A stretch of 64,000 nt of DNA from Bacteroidota bacterium (GTDB lineage: Bacteria; Bacteroidota; Bacteroidia; Bacteroidales; GCA-2711565), in the NCBI GenBank assembly GCA_018816945.1, contig JAHIVC010000011.1, positions 1 to 64,000 on the forward strand. The letters run 5' to 3'. Positions 43,111-53,583 of this stretch are shown in pieces. How positions within the stretch are numbered: the first letter of the stretch is position 1; every line of letters begins with the position of its first letter. The position numbers and the translations under genes are program-made. The notes below the pieces were generated by a model that searched no databases, had not been told where the DNA came from, and was given only the letters and a program-made list of their open reading frames with translations.

Positions 43111-45030
43111 ATGAAAACAAAATTTACTTTAATTTTTGGGGCAATTCTCCTTTTTTGTTTTAACGTATTAGCGCAATCTTATATCGATTGGCAAAAGGAT
43201 ATTGATATTCTTATAGAAAAAATAGATAAATATCACCCTAGACCCTGGACTCAGATTTTCCGTAATGATTTTCTAAAACAAGCTAATATTATAAAATCAA
43301 ACCAGAAAAGATGGGATAATGATAGAATTACCTTAGAGTTGATGAAACTGGTCGCGCTCCTTAAGGATGGTCATTCGCAAATTTGGCTAAACAATCAGGA
43401 TAATTTTAATCTTTGGTACCCGGTAAGGATTGAGAATTTTAGTGATGGAATGTATGTAACGGGAGTATCAGAAAAATATAAAGATTTGCTCTATTGCAAG
43501 GTAATTGATTTTGACGGAAAAAATTGTGAAGAGGTATATAGAGCAGTTGGCTCCATCCTGGCTGTCGATCATGAAGTTGGTATTTCGCAACATATTACAA
43601 ATTACCTATCGAATGCAACTGTTCTAAACCTTTTAGGGATAGTAAAAACCAGACACAAGATGAGTTTAAATGTGAAATTTCCTGATGGACGGATAGATAA
43701 ATTAGTTATTGAGGCTTCTGAATGGACCGGACTATTTAATTGGGCTTGGGTACCAAGTCAAGTGCCCACCAACGATAAAACAGTTACAATGTATACTAAT
43801 CACCTTGATTCTTTACCTCTATTTCTTCAAGGTATTGTTGACCGTGAGAGAGACTACTGGTATAGACTTTCCGATGATAACAAATACCTCTATTTTCAGT
43901 TTGGCAATTGTACAGCAGAATCAGGTGATGAGAGTTTTTCGGATTTTACAAAAAGAATGTTTGATGAATATGATAAAAACTCGAAGTCGATAGAAAAATT
44001 CATTGTAGATGTCAGGTATAATGAAGGTGGAGATGGGTCCATAGTAAATGAATTAGTAAAAGAATTTATCAAACGTAAAAATAATCTTAGTAGAGGAAAG
44101 TTATTCATAATTACTGGGAAATACACCTTTAGTACCGCAACAAATTTCATTGGACAAATGCTCGAATATACCCAGGCTATTACAGTTGGGGATATTGCAA
44201 GTGGAGGGCTCAACTGGTGTTCTGATACATATAAATTTGTTCTTCCAAATAGTCAATTAATAGTCGATATCTCTACTATGTACTGGCAAAAAGGGTTTGC
44301 TAATGATACAAGGGGGTACTATCCTCCTGATTATTATATTCCAGTTAAGTCAACATATTATTTTGCTTTTAAGGATATTACTTTGGAAGCTATCCTGGGT
44401 AATAGGGTTGCACCCTTAAAAGAAATCTTACTTAACGAAGGATCAGAAAGATTTTTAAATGAGTTAAAATCAAGAAAAAACAGTTTCCGTTTAAATAAAT
44501 ATTGGTTTCCTTACACTTCCTTTGATTTGACTTTGTTTGCATTTCAGAAACTTCTTTCTACTGGCAAGGTGGACGAAGCATTAACTATTTCCAAATTAAA
44601 TATGGAATTATATCCAGAGGAAATAACACCATACTACATTTCTGCAATGGTTTACGATGAGCTTGGCAAGTATAAAGAAGCACTGGATTGTTTCGATAAA
44701 CTAGTTAATATAGAAGCCAATCATGCTGAGGCTAATTGGGATAGAGAAAGAATTTATGCATTAGTACATCCTATCGTTCTGCAATCTGAATTAGTTGAAA
44801 AATATAAAGGAAATTTTGAAGGCGATAGAAAAATAATCGATGAAGAAGGTAATCTGTACTATCAATTAGGATCTGGGCAAAAACGCAAGTTAATTCCTTT
44901 ATCATCAACAAGTTTTTTAATTGATGGAATTAATCAACATATAGAAATAAAAATGAATTGTGAAAAGCCGGAAGCTATTGTATTGACTAGATATAGTGGG
45001 CAAAGATCCAAGTTCAAAACTATTAATTAA
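43111..45030 (+). CDS. Exported S41-peptidase-like protein with TPR and C-terminal domain
   Basis: 639 residues with a signal peptide (ending FCFNVLAQ). An N-terminal helical S41 region (ELMKLVALLKDGHSQIWL) is followed by the tail-specific protease core (KFIVDVRYNEGGDGSIVNELV; LFIITGKYTFSTATNFIGQML) in which the Ser of TFSTAT near residue 335 could be the nucleophile. TPR-like helices (EITPYYISAMVYDELGKYKEALDCFDKLVN) and a ~75-residue beta-rich C-terminus follow. There is no PDZ domain. Homologues are usually assigned as S41 family proteins of unknown substrate in Bacteroidota. First intact gene of the hydrolase run. Confidence 0.82.
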   Translation: MKTKFTLIFGAILLFCFNVLAQSYIDWQKDIDILIEKIDKYHPRPWTQIFRNDFLKQANIIKSNQKRWDNDRITLELMKLVALLKDGHSQIWLNNQDNFNLWYPVRIENFSDGMYVTGVSEKYKDLLYCKVIDFDGKNCEEVYRAVGSILAVDHEVGISQHITNYLSNATVLNLLGIVKTRHKMSLNVKFPDGRIDKLVIEASEWTGLFNWAWVPSQVPTNDKTVTMYTNHLDSLPLFLQGIVDRERDYWYRLSDDNKYLYFQFGNCTAESGDESFSDFTKRMFDEYDKNSKSIEKFIVDVRYNEGGDGSIVNELVKEFIKRKNNLSRGKLFIITGKYTFSTATNFIGQMLEYTQAITVGDIASGGLNWCSDTYKFVLPNSQLIVDISTMYWQKGFANDTRGYYPPDYYIPVKSTYYFAFKDITLEAILGNRVAPLKEILLNEGSERFLNELKSRKNSFRLNKYWFPYTSFDLTLFAFQKLLSTGKVDEALTISKLNMELYPEEITPYYISAMVYDELGKYKEALDCFDKLVNIEANHAEANWDRERIYALVHPIVLQSELVEKYKGNFEGDRKIIDEEGNLYYQLGSGQKRKLIPLSSTSFLIDGINQHIEIKMNCEKPEAIVLTRYSGQRSKFKTIN

Positions 45031-45109
45031 GCCTGAACCAACTGTGCCGAGATAAAATCCAATACCGAAAATAAATAGCTTCTAGATTGATGATTTATTA
45101 AAAATATTT

Positions 45110-46993
45110 ATGATAAACAGAACAATATTTTTGAACTTGATACTCATCGTAATGTCATTCCAATTTAGTTTAGCTCAAAAGGCTGAAACTGAAATGATAA
45201 GAAATGAAATACCTGAAAAATATAAGTGGAATCTTAATGATATTTATAAGGACTGGCGCGCCTGGGATATGGCAAAGAAAGAATTCACAAGTCTCTACAA
45301 TATGTTGGATGCTGCAAAAGGAACTTTTAAAAATCCTGAGCAGTTATTACGAGTGCTCGACTTACAGGATAGTATGGTAGCTCTCTACTATCGACTTGAA
45401 GCATATCCAGGACTATTGCTGTATATTGACTATGACAACAAAGAAGCTCCAGAGAAATCGCAGGAACTATCACTATTAGTACAGGAATCAAAGAAAGCTA
45501 TAGAATGGATTGATCCTGAATTGAAAAGGATACCACTATTAACACTACAAGAATGGGAGAAAAGTTACCCAAAGATTGCTGTGCATAGAATTACTGAAAA
45601 AATGTCTGGCGATGAGCAGACGAATATGGATGAAAAGGAAACAAATTGTAAATTAAAGTTGAAGACTTTGAAGAACATTCCATATTCTATCTATTTTAAC
45701 CTTTCAAATAGGGATTTTAAGCCTGCCAATATAAAACTTTCAGGAGGAGATGACATTGTTTTAACAGATCAAAATTATTTTCAGATTCTTTCAATGGATA
45801 CCAATCGGATCGATCGTCGTAAAGCATTTGAAGCTTACCACCAGGTTAATAAAAACAATATAAACACCTATGCCGCAATATATAATTCAGTGCTTAAAAC
45901 TGATTGGGCTTTTGCCCAGGCTGACAATCAAAGTTCTTGTCTGGATGCAGCAGCAAAAGAATATAATATTACAACAAGGACTTATGAGAATTTGATAACC
46001 AATGCCAGAAAAGGAGTTTCTGCCTTGCTGAAATATCATAACCTTAGGGCAGGATACATGGGAATTGATCAATATGAACCCTTTGATATGTCTTTAAAAC
46101 TCTTTAGGATTGATCACAAATTTACTTATGATGAGGCTAAAAGAATACTAATTAATGCGGTGAAACCTTTAGGTGAGGTATACATGCAAAAAATGCAGAT
46201 GGTTCTTTCCGATGGGTGGGTTGATGTTTATCCTTCGGCAAAAAAAAGCAAATTGGCGGAACAATGGGCATTCTTTGGTACACATCCCTATATTCTCATT
46301 AACTTTGATGGAAGCGTAAGTAGTATGATTGATATGGCCCATGAAGCCGGGCATGCTGTTCATCACATGCTTAGTCAAGAGAATCAGCCTTTTACTTGTT
46401 GGGAACCCGATGTCCAAACAACAGAAATGGCGGCAATACTAACAGAAAATTTGCTTATCTATTACCTCTACGAATACTTATCGAACCCTGAAGATAAGTT
46501 AGCAATTTTGGAGGATAATATCAGAACCGCCATTCGGGATTTTTACTTTCAATCACAATTAGCCGATTTTGAATATCAAGCCCATCGAATAGTAGAAAAT
46601 GGAGGATTAATAACTCCGGATACACTTAACTTTATAATGAAGGGAATTTACAAATCCTACTATGACGATATTTACAATGATAATTGGAGTGAAGTTACCT
46701 GGGCCAGGGTCCGCCATTTCTACCAGGTACCATTCTATATTCATCAATATGCCCTTGGTTATGCCGGAACCACTTCGATGCTTGAAAGGATAATTCAGGA
46801 TTCGAGCAATGGTAAAAGCGACCCACAGGATCAATACCTGAATATCCTAAAATCAGGCAATAAGGAAACTCCTTCCGAATTACTTATGAAGGCAGGGATC
46901 GATCTGGAAAAACCGGAAACAATTTTACTTGCAATTCAATACTTCAGTAGATTGGTTTCTCTATTTGAAAAAGAAATTGCTAAGATCAAATAA
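45110..46993 (+). CDS. Exported M3-family oligoendopeptidase (PepF-like)
   Basis: 627 residues with a signal peptide (SFQFSLAQ) and the oligoendopeptidase F fold. The N-terminal part (YKWNLNDIYKDWRAWDMAKKEF) matches the family start. The zinc site MIDMAHEAGHAVHH near residue 408 carries the HExxH motif, with the third ligand Glu in TTEMAAILTENLL. Intact and of typical length. The signal peptide is notable because PepF enzymes are usually cytoplasmic; a periplasmic peptide-trimming role is likely. Confidence 0.93.
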   Translation: MINRTIFLNLILIVMSFQFSLAQKAETEMIRNEIPEKYKWNLNDIYKDWRAWDMAKKEFTSLYNMLDAAKGTFKNPEQLLRVLDLQDSMVALYYRLEAYPGLLLYIDYDNKEAPEKSQELSLLVQESKKAIEWIDPELKRIPLLTLQEWEKSYPKIAVHRITEKMSGDEQTNMDEKETNCKLKLKTLKNIPYSIYFNLSNRDFKPANIKLSGGDDIVLTDQNYFQILSMDTNRIDRRKAFEAYHQVNKNNINTYAAIYNSVLKTDWAFAQADNQSSCLDAAAKEYNITTRTYENLITNARKGVSALLKYHNLRAGYMGIDQYEPFDMSLKLFRIDHKFTYDEAKRILINAVKPLGEVYMQKMQMVLSDGWVDVYPSAKKSKLAEQWAFFGTHPYILINFDGSVSSMIDMAHEAGHAVHHMLSQENQPFTCWEPDVQTTEMAAILTENLLIYYLYEYLSNPEDKLAILEDNIRTAIRDFYFQSQLADFEYQAHRIVENGGLITPDTLNFIMKGIYKSYYDDIYNDNWSEVTWARVRHFYQVPFYIHQYALGYAGTTSMLERIIQDSSNGKSDPQDQYLNILKSGNKETPSELLMKAGIDLEKPETILLAIQYFSRLVSLFEKEIAKIK

Positions 46994-47058
46994 TTTCAAA
47001 ACATACCATTAATAAACAGATGCCCCACTTAATTATTAATAATTTAAACACAAAGAAT

Positions 47059-47865
47059 ATGAAAAAAATTGGAAGATATTTAGTAATACTATATGCAATT
47101 ATTCATTTTTATCAAATGAATGTTTTTGGTCAACAAACCGATTTAACTCATCGGGATATTTTCCCTAAAGGAATTAGTTTTGACTATGGAATTGGCAACT
47201 ATTCGGTACAGGATGATTTCTTCTCAGGGGAAAAATACTCCGGATCACTTCCTTATATTAAATTAGGATGGTCGCGGTTTCACGACAAGAGAGCTTTTCA
47301 ACTCTACCTAGAGTATCGAAGTTCGGATGAAATAAAAAGCGGTACATTTTCTGCAAGCGTAACGCAGTTTTCATTGGAATCAAACTACCTTTACCCCATT
47401 GGATCTTTCCAGCTCTTCTCCAAGAAAGTGTATGCATATCTTGGGCCTTATTCTGAATTCTATTTTTATTATAATAAGCAAAATTTTGCCAATGATGGCT
47501 TATTCTTCGATTTTACCTTTGCATCACTGATCTCTATTGGAGTACAACCTATGCTCATCATGCCTATTGATAAAAGATTGCAGGTTGAAAGTTCATTGCA
47601 AATTAATATCTTGTCAGTAAGTATGCGTATGATCGAGGTGGAAGATCTTAATGATGGGAGTGAGGAGGAGTCACCTTTAAAACTTGTAACACCTTTTGGA
47701 GGACTTAATACCCAATGGAATTTAGGAATACGATATTACCCATTCAAGTTTTTATCTCTTAAGCTTAGGTACGAGGCTGAAATTACCCGGACAACACACC
47801 AGAGGTATATGATCTCAGCCAGCGATAATCTGGTTTTTGGTATAAGTTTTCATTTAAATAAGTAA
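47059..47865 (+). CDS. Outer-membrane beta-barrel protein of unknown function
   Basis: 268 residues from the Met of MKKIGRYL, which begins a signal peptide (ending NVFGQQ). Alternating hydrophobic strands are seen (LPYIKLGWSRF, AFQLYLEYRSS, TQFSLESNYLYP, YAYLGPYSEFYFYY) and the C-terminus ends in LVFGISFHLNK, typical of outer membrane barrels. No family is recognised. The next gene starts 4 bp later, so the barrel and the S41 lipoprotein are probably co-translated. Confidence 0.75.
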   Translation: MKKIGRYLVILYAIIHFYQMNVFGQQTDLTHRDIFPKGISFDYGIGNYSVQDDFFSGEKYSGSLPYIKLGWSRFHDKRAFQLYLEYRSSDEIKSGTFSASVTQFSLESNYLYPIGSFQLFSKKVYAYLGPYSEFYFYYNKQNFANDGLFFDFTFASLISIGVQPMLIMPIDKRLQVESSLQINILSVSMRMIEVEDLNDGSEEESPLKLVTPFGGLNTQWNLGIRYYPFKFLSLKLRYEAEITRTTHQRYMISASDNLVFGISFHLNK

Positions 47866-47869
47866 AGCC

Positions 47870-48895
47870 ATGCGAAGAATTATTGCTTTTTTCACTATTA
47901 TTATTTTACTGAATGTTGCATGCAGCAAAATAATTGTTCAACCACCTCAATCTAATCAAAATCTGGAAGATTTTGAGATGACATGGAACACTATCAATGA
48001 TGTTTACCCAATGTTGGATAACAAGAACATTGACTGGGATAGCATCTATACAATTTATCGATCACGAACTGAGAAAGCAGTGGGTGACGAGTTTAGTCAG
48101 GTGCTGATTGATCTCCTATGTGAGCTAAAGGATATGCATGTTTATTACGTTAACAAGGGCAGAGGATTGGTTTTTCCGTACATAAGTCCTCGGCATCAAC
48201 GAGACTGGAAAGCCTTTTCACCGCTGGTAGTGCGCCGGTACTTCAATACTCCACTCAAGCTAGCTTGCAGTGAAAAGGTTGAGTTCGGGATCAGCGTGGA
48301 TAATATTGGTTATATATACATTGCAACATTTAACGAGGAGGGACTATTAGCTGGATTTGATGATGTATTGAATCAGTTGATGGATACCAAGGGCTTAATT
48401 ATTGATGTGCGTCATAACTCTGGTGGTTTGATGGAGAATATAAGATGGGTTGTAGGGCGATTTATCACTGAGTCAATGCCAGTTTTAAAGATACAAAATA
48501 AAGGTGGCACTGATATCCTGTATGATCCATTTGAACCTACGGTTGGAAAAGTACCATATACTAAACCTGTTGTAGTACTTATTAATGGAGTTGCCCGAAG
48601 TGGAGGAGATATAATTGCGGATGTATTAAGGCAGATCAATAATGTAACACTGGTAGGCGATACAACCGCTGGTGCGGGATGTTATGATATAGAGGAGCAG
48701 AATCAAATCAGAGGAAATCGCATCCTGCCGAGCGGACGGTATATCAATATACCGAACACTTGTGGCTTTCGATACGACGGCATCCCTATAGAGTGGAATG
48801 GTGTACCACCCGATGTTTATATTAAGCAAACCGAGAATGACATAAACGCTGGTAGAGATCTGCAATTGGAATATGCTATAAACAGGTTGAAATAA
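47870..48895 (+). CDS. S41-family peptidase lipoprotein
   Basis: 341 residues with a lipobox (ILLNVACS, Cys near residue 19). The S41 domain includes the helical N-terminal part (LLCELKDMHVYYVN), GYIYIATFNEEGLL, IDVRHNSGG and VLINGVARSGGDIIADVLRQI, with the Ser of ARSGGD near residue 245 as nucleophile and a later conserved Gly-rich GDTTAGAGCYD. No PDZ domain is seen. The peptidase is probably held in the outer membrane next to the barrel encoded just before it. Confidence 0.88.
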   Translation: MRRIIAFFTIIILLNVACSKIIVQPPQSNQNLEDFEMTWNTINDVYPMLDNKNIDWDSIYTIYRSRTEKAVGDEFSQVLIDLLCELKDMHVYYVNKGRGLVFPYISPRHQRDWKAFSPLVVRRYFNTPLKLACSEKVEFGISVDNIGYIYIATFNEEGLLAGFDDVLNQLMDTKGLIIDVRHNSGGLMENIRWVVGRFITESMPVLKIQNKGGTDILYDPFEPTVGKVPYTKPVVVLINGVARSGGDIIADVLRQINNVTLVGDTTAGAGCYDIEEQNQIRGNRILPSGRYINIPNTCGFRYDGIPIEWNGVPPDVYIKQTENDINAGRDLQLEYAINRLK

Positions 48896-48929
48896 TAAAC
48901 ATTTGAAGCGCTGTCTAAATGATAAAAGA

Positions 48930-48960
48930 TTTGAGGCCGAAAGAATAAAAACAAAAGTGA
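48930..48960 (+). repeat. Partial copy of the 61-bp intergenic repeat
   Basis: GATTTGAGGCCGAAAGAATAAAAACAAAAG resembles the middle of the 61-bp unit found at 60506 and elsewhere. It lies just after the stop of the S41 lipoprotein gene. Confidence 0.4.
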
Positions 48961-48967
48961 AAGCAAA

Positions 48968-50875
48968 ATGAAAAAACTAATTTTTATCATCCACTTACTG
49001 TTGACTACGGCAATATGCCTTTACGCTCAAGAAAGCTTTGTGGAAAAGGAAAATGAAACTAAAATTTCAAATACTTTAAGTAAAACATCTTTCGATCTGA
49101 AAAAACTCGATGCCTGTATGGATGATTTCTTTAAACAAAAAATGGAGAAATATCACATCCCTGGCGTTGTCTTTGTAATGGTAAAAGATGGTGAGATCAT
49201 CTTTCAAAAAGGTTATGGCTATTCAGATGTAGAAAAACAGATAATAGTAAAGCCTGATGAGACTATTTTCAGGGTTGGTTCAGTGTCGAAGTTATTTACT
49301 GCAACAGCAGTTATGCAACTAAGCGAAAAAGGTAAAATTGATATAAACACAGATGTCAATAAGTATTTAACACTGTTTAAATTGGAAAACAATTATCCAG
49401 CACCGGTTACCATGGCCAATCTTTTATCTCATACGGCGGGTTTCAGGGGAAGATCAATTGGAAGTATGACCCGCAACGAATCCGATAGAATTCCGTTAGT
49501 GAAATTTCTTGCTACCAATATGCCACGCATAAAATTGCCACCAGGGACTGTCATCAGTTATTCCAATCATGGTTTTTATCTTGCTGGCTATCTAGTTGAA
49601 ATAACATCAGGCGTTCCCTTCGCTCAGTATATGGAGGAGAATATTCTGCACCCGTTGGGAATGAATAACAGCAGTTTCCTACCGCTACCTCGACTGTTAC
49701 CGAACATGGCTAAAGGTTATTCATACATTTCAGGAGATTATCAAGTTGTACCAAAAGATTATTCTCTTTCCGTCATCTCACCAGCAGGTTCATTGCTTTC
49801 AACTGCCGATGATATTGCACGGTTTATGATTACCCAACTGCAAGGGGGATACTATAATGATCAACGAATATTGAAAGAAAATACCTGCAAGGAAATGCAG
49901 CGGCAGCAGTTTACAAATGATCCGCGATTACCGGGTACATGCTTTGGCTTATACGAATATCAAGGGTATAATCAGCAAGCGGTTTTCCTTGACGGCGATG
50001 TAACGGGTTTTTCAAGTCGTTTGTTTCTTTTGCCCGATCAGAATACCGGATTCTTCGTTTGCAATAACAGTGGAAATTCAATTCTGCGAATGCAACTGAC
50101 AGATACTCTAATGAGTCAATTTTTCTCCGTACCTGGAAAATCAATTTCAACAGCACCTATCGCTAAGCAGAAATCGAACGTTGCACAACTTGCCGGCAGC
50201 TATAGAAATTTGCGGATCGGACTGGATTATTTTGATAAATTCGAAGCAGCGTCCGCATTATTAACTTTATCCAATGAAGATATAAATAATTGGATTGAAC
50301 TGGAGCCTTTCTTTTTTCAAATACCCAACAGCAAAACACGTTTAGTATTTCATAAAAACAGTAATGGAAAGGTTTCCAATTTATTTATTGATTCGCAACA
50401 AATGCCCATATCTTACGAAGTAGTACCATGGTATGACACTTCGGAATTTATTTGGATTCCTTTGGGATTCATATTTTTAGTTTTCCTATCAGCATGTGTA
50501 ATCTGGCTTATTATTTATTATAAACACCGTAAACAAAAACCGCTGACTGAAAACAACAGATTGGCTCGGCAAGCATGTTTGCTGGCAATTTTCACAGCCG
50601 TCTTGAATCTCGCATTCCTCGTATCTTTTGTTCCAGCAGTATTTCTATTAAGTGATGATCTTGAATTTGGTATGCCTATAGTTATTAAAATTATTCTTGT
50701 TATCCCAATCGTTACAACTTTTCTCACTTTTGGTTTGTCTGTATATACTTTGCTGGCATGGAAACAGCGGTTCTGGAATCTGATAATGCGGTTGTATTTT
50801 TCATTCCTAACCTTAACCTGCATCGGTTTTATTTTTTGGCTGTATCACTGGAATTGGCTTGGCTTCAAATATTAA
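48968..50875 (+). CDS. Exported serine hydrolase (class C beta-lactamase/PBP-like) with membrane tail
   Basis: 635 residues with a signal peptide. The beta-lactamase-related domain (about 50-390) has the catalytic SVSK at residues 105-108 in FRVGSVSKLFTATAV and YSNHG near 195. A linker follows, then four membrane helices in the last 130 residues (FIWIPLGFIFLVFLSACVIWLIIYY and others). This architecture matches penicillin-binding-protein-related serine hydrolases of Bacteroidota and Firmicutes. The active domain should face the periplasm. D-amino-acid peptides or ester substrates are possible. Confidence 0.9.
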   Translation: MKKLIFIIHLLLTTAICLYAQESFVEKENETKISNTLSKTSFDLKKLDACMDDFFKQKMEKYHIPGVVFVMVKDGEIIFQKGYGYSDVEKQIIVKPDETIFRVGSVSKLFTATAVMQLSEKGKIDINTDVNKYLTLFKLENNYPAPVTMANLLSHTAGFRGRSIGSMTRNESDRIPLVKFLATNMPRIKLPPGTVISYSNHGFYLAGYLVEITSGVPFAQYMEENILHPLGMNNSSFLPLPRLLPNMAKGYSYISGDYQVVPKDYSLSVISPAGSLLSTADDIARFMITQLQGGYYNDQRILKENTCKEMQRQQFTNDPRLPGTCFGLYEYQGYNQQAVFLDGDVTGFSSRLFLLPDQNTGFFVCNNSGNSILRMQLTDTLMSQFFSVPGKSISTAPIAKQKSNVAQLAGSYRNLRIGLDYFDKFEAASALLTLSNEDINNWIELEPFFFQIPNSKTRLVFHKNSNGKVSNLFIDSQQMPISYEVVPWYDTSEFIWIPLGFIFLVFLSACVIWLIIYYKHRKQKPLTENNRLARQACLLAIFTAVLNLAFLVSFVPAVFLLSDDLEFGMPIVIKIILVIPIVTTFLTFGLSVYTLLAWKQRFWNLIMRLYFSFLTLTCIGFIFWLYHWNWLGFKY

Positions 50876-50914
50876 TAATTTTTAATGCTAACTTTATTAA
50901 TAGGCAGAAAAATC

Positions 50915-51769
50915 ATGAAAGTGTTTTTAATTATTGTATTATTTTGTTTTTACAAGAATATTTGCATTGCACAAATTTACTCGGGACAAATAACAGATGC
51001 AAAAGGATTTCACCCAATATCATATGCAAATATTGGTATTATTGGGAAGAATATTGGTACTACTTCAGATGAAGATGGTCACTTTAAAATAGAATTAAGC
51101 AGTGAATTCGATAATGATACAATTTGTATTTCATGCATAGGATATAAAAGTAAAAAGTATTTAATTAAAAATTTTAAACAAGGTACCAATAATGTTAATG
51201 AAATTAGAATTGAACTTCTACCAAGAACATTCCTGCTCCCCGAGATAGTTATTGAATCAATCAAGACAACAATGCATTTGTTGGGAAACTTGTGTGATTC
51301 ATCCTCAACATACGGCAATGCTTTTTATTCCAAACAGCTAGGAACAGAAATTGGTGTTCTAATAAAACTTCCCAAAAAAACTACAAAAGCTTATTTAAAG
51401 AACTTCAGATTCTATGTTGGGGAGTTTACGTTAGGTAGTTTCCCCGTAAGATTAAATATTTATAATCTGAAAAATGGTTTGCCATATGAAAACATTTTAA
51501 AAGAACCAATTCTTTTAGAGATCAAATCAACTGGTGAAAATATTATTGATTTAAATGAAAAGAATATTATTGTTGAGAATGATTTTTTTATTTCATTGGA
51601 GTATTATAGAATTGCTGATAAGGCGGATGGAAAATTAATTTTCTGTGCTGTTCATCCGAAAAGTATAAAACAAGGCAATGGGTTTTATCGTTTAACAAGC
51701 CATGGATACTGGATACCCGAATATAATGATAATATAGGTTTTTCAGTTCAAATCGAATGCGAATATTAA
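50915..51769 (+). CDS. CarboxypepD_reg-like domain protein
   Basis: 284 residues from the Met of MKVFLIIVLF, which starts a signal peptide (ending NICIAQ); a start ten codons earlier is less likely. An N-terminal carboxypeptidase-regulatory-like beta domain (SGQITDAKGFHPISYANIGIIGKNIGTTSDEDGHFKI) is followed by ~180 residues of beta-rich sequence. There is no barrel. Homologous domains head many TonB receptors; here it is free-standing. Function unknown. Confidence 0.8.
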   Translation: MKVFLIIVLFCFYKNICIAQIYSGQITDAKGFHPISYANIGIIGKNIGTTSDEDGHFKIELSSEFDNDTICISCIGYKSKKYLIKNFKQGTNNVNEIRIELLPRTFLLPEIVIESIKTTMHLLGNLCDSSSTYGNAFYSKQLGTEIGVLIKLPKKTTKAYLKNFRFYVGEFTLGSFPVRLNIYNLKNGLPYENILKEPILLEIKSTGENIIDLNEKNIIVENDFFISLEYYRIADKADGKLIFCAVHPKSIKQGNGFYRLTSHGYWIPEYNDNIGFSVQIECEY

Positions 51770-51865
51770 TCCCGAATTGTATTTTACTTAACGTCCTCCT
51801 TATTGTCAGATTTTTGAATTAACCTCCACTCCTTAGATTAATTTAATTTGATTAAAAACAATAAC

Positions 51866-52777
51866 ATGAATGCCGTTAGAAAATTTGTTTTAGTACTAAT
51901 ATTTACAACGATTAGTTTTTACACTTTTTCACAATATGAAAAGGTTGAAAGCAATGGGTTAGATATTTACTATCGAATAATTGGAACAGGTGAACCAATA
52001 TTAATTCTTGGTGGTGGCCCTGGTGATAATTCAAACCGATATGTTAGCCTTTGCGAAATACTCTCTATTGAATTTCAATGCATTTTGGTTGATCAGCGGG
52101 GAACAGGGAAATCAACACCTACAGTGCAAGATTCAACCACAATATCAATTGAGCTGACTTTTTCGGATTTTGAAGCAATTAGAAAAAATTTAAATTTAGA
52201 GAGTTGGAATGTACTCGGATTTTCCTATGGTGGGTATCTTGCATCTTTATATGCGCATTTTTACCCCTCATCCGTATCCAAACTTATATTGCTTGGGTCA
52301 ATTGGGTTAAATGCTAATGTATTCAGTTATTTCAACGATAACATCAATGCAAAGCTTTGCCCAACAGATATTGAGCAATTTGAATACTGGAGTGATTCTA
52401 CAAGAAATGCAAAAGATCCGCACCATGCACTGGTAGAAAGAATTCGTGCACGAATGCCCGGTTATTTTTATGATAAAGAAAAATCAAAAATCATTAGTAA
52501 AGCAATGCAAGATGCCGATTTTAACTTTTCGATTGGGCAATTGATTTGGAGCGATGTAATTAAAAGAAAGTTAAACCTATCCAAAATTGAAACTCTTTAT
52601 AACAATCCTGTATTAATACTGCACGGACGACAAGATCCTGTCGGAGAATTTATCCCTTGTGAGTTGTCACGATATTATAAAAGTACTAAGCTTATATTTA
52701 TTGAGAAATGCGGGCATTATTCATGGATTGAACAACCTGATAAAGTGTTTTCTTTGATTGAGTCTTTTATAAAATAA
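51866..52777 (+). CDS. Exported alpha/beta hydrolase (proline-iminopeptidase-like)
   Basis: 303 residues from the second ATG, which starts a signal peptide (ending ISFYTFSQ). The fold is a peptidase S33-like hydrolase: LILGGGPGDNS (HGGPG-type oxyanion loop), LVDQRGTGKST, the nucleophile elbow GFSYGG, catalytic Asp in HGRQDPVGE and catalytic His in EKCGHYSWIEQP. All catalytic residues are present. It could remove N-terminal residues from peptides or hydrolyse esters; the substrate is unknown. Confidence 0.9.
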   Translation: MNAVRKFVLVLIFTTISFYTFSQYEKVESNGLDIYYRIIGTGEPILILGGGPGDNSNRYVSLCEILSIEFQCILVDQRGTGKSTPTVQDSTTISIELTFSDFEAIRKNLNLESWNVLGFSYGGYLASLYAHFYPSSVSKLILLGSIGLNANVFSYFNDNINAKLCPTDIEQFEYWSDSTRNAKDPHHALVERIRARMPGYFYDKEKSKIISKAMQDADFNFSIGQLIWSDVIKRKLNLSKIETLYNNPVLILHGRQDPVGEFIPCELSRYYKSTKLIFIEKCGHYSWIEQPDKVFSLIESFIK

Positions 52778-52886
52778 CTGGCGACAATAACAGATATAAG
52801 CTCTACTGATTTTTTGAATAAATCTATCCTTTATCATCAAATAAAACATTTAATTCATTATTAATCTAATATTTAAACTGTAAAAC

Positions 52887-53399
52887 ATGAAAACAAAAAC
52901 TATTTTATTCCAAGCTGCCATTATCTTAATAAATATAATGGTTATCCAGAGTTGTTGTAGTAATAACAAGACGAACAAAACAGAAATTGCACAGGAAATA
53001 ATCAATATGGAAAAAACGGCACTCGATCGTTGGGGCAAGGGTGATCCCTATGGGTATCTTGATATTTTTTCAACCGAAGTAACCTATTTTAATCCATTTG
53101 AGGAGCACCGGATTGACAGTTTAATCGCAATGATGAAATACTATGGTGATCAGGCAGGTCAGATTTTTATTGATGAATACAAAATGATTGATCCAATTGT
53201 TCAGATTCATGGGAATACTGCCATACTAACTTACCATCTTTTTAACTATAAAAAGCAACCAAATGGTACAATGAAAGAAACTACCCGGTGGAACAGCACC
53301 AAAGTATATCTTTTAGAAAAAGATAAGTGGAAAATTATTCATAACCATTGGTCGTTTTTACAACCAGATATAAAAGCATCGGCATCTTTGCAGGACTAA
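52887..53399 (+). CDS. SnoaL/DUF4440-like lipoprotein
   Basis: 170 residues with a lipobox (MVIQSC, Cys near residue 23) and a small alpha+beta cone domain of the NTF2/SnoaL type: EIAQEIINMEKTALDRWGKGDPYGYLDIFSTEVTYFNPF, then IVQIHGNTAILTYHLFNYK and WNSTKVYLLEKDKWKIIHNHWSF. Such domains bind small molecules or act as simple enzymes. Function unknown. A tandem pair of 61-bp repeats follows its stop. Confidence 0.85.
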   Translation: MKTKTILFQAAIILINIMVIQSCCSNNKTNKTEIAQEIINMEKTALDRWGKGDPYGYLDIFSTEVTYFNPFEEHRIDSLIAMMKYYGDQAGQIFIDEYKMIDPIVQIHGNTAILTYHLFNYKKQPNGTMKETTRWNSTKVYLLEKDKWKIIHNHWSFLQPDIKASASLQD

Positions 53400-53445
53400 T
53401 ATTGAACGATTAATATCTTGTATTAACAGTATTATTTGTTTCCAC

Positions 53446-53570
53446 AAAAATCATCGAAAAGCTAAGGCTGAAGGAATAGCCAACCAACCCAAAGTTAGGT
53501 CTCTGCAAAAATCATCATAGAGTTGAGGCCCAAGTAATAACTACCGAAACAAAATTATTAAAAAAATAAA
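53446..53570 (+). repeat. 61-bp intergenic repeat, two tandem units
   Basis: Units start with AAAAATCATC at 53446 and 53507, exactly 61 bp apart. The first holds the full AGCCAACCAACCCAAAGTTA part; the second decays after CCCAAGTAATAA. They lie just after the stop of the SnoaL-like gene. Confidence 0.75.
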
Positions 53571-53583
53571 AGGAGAAATAAAA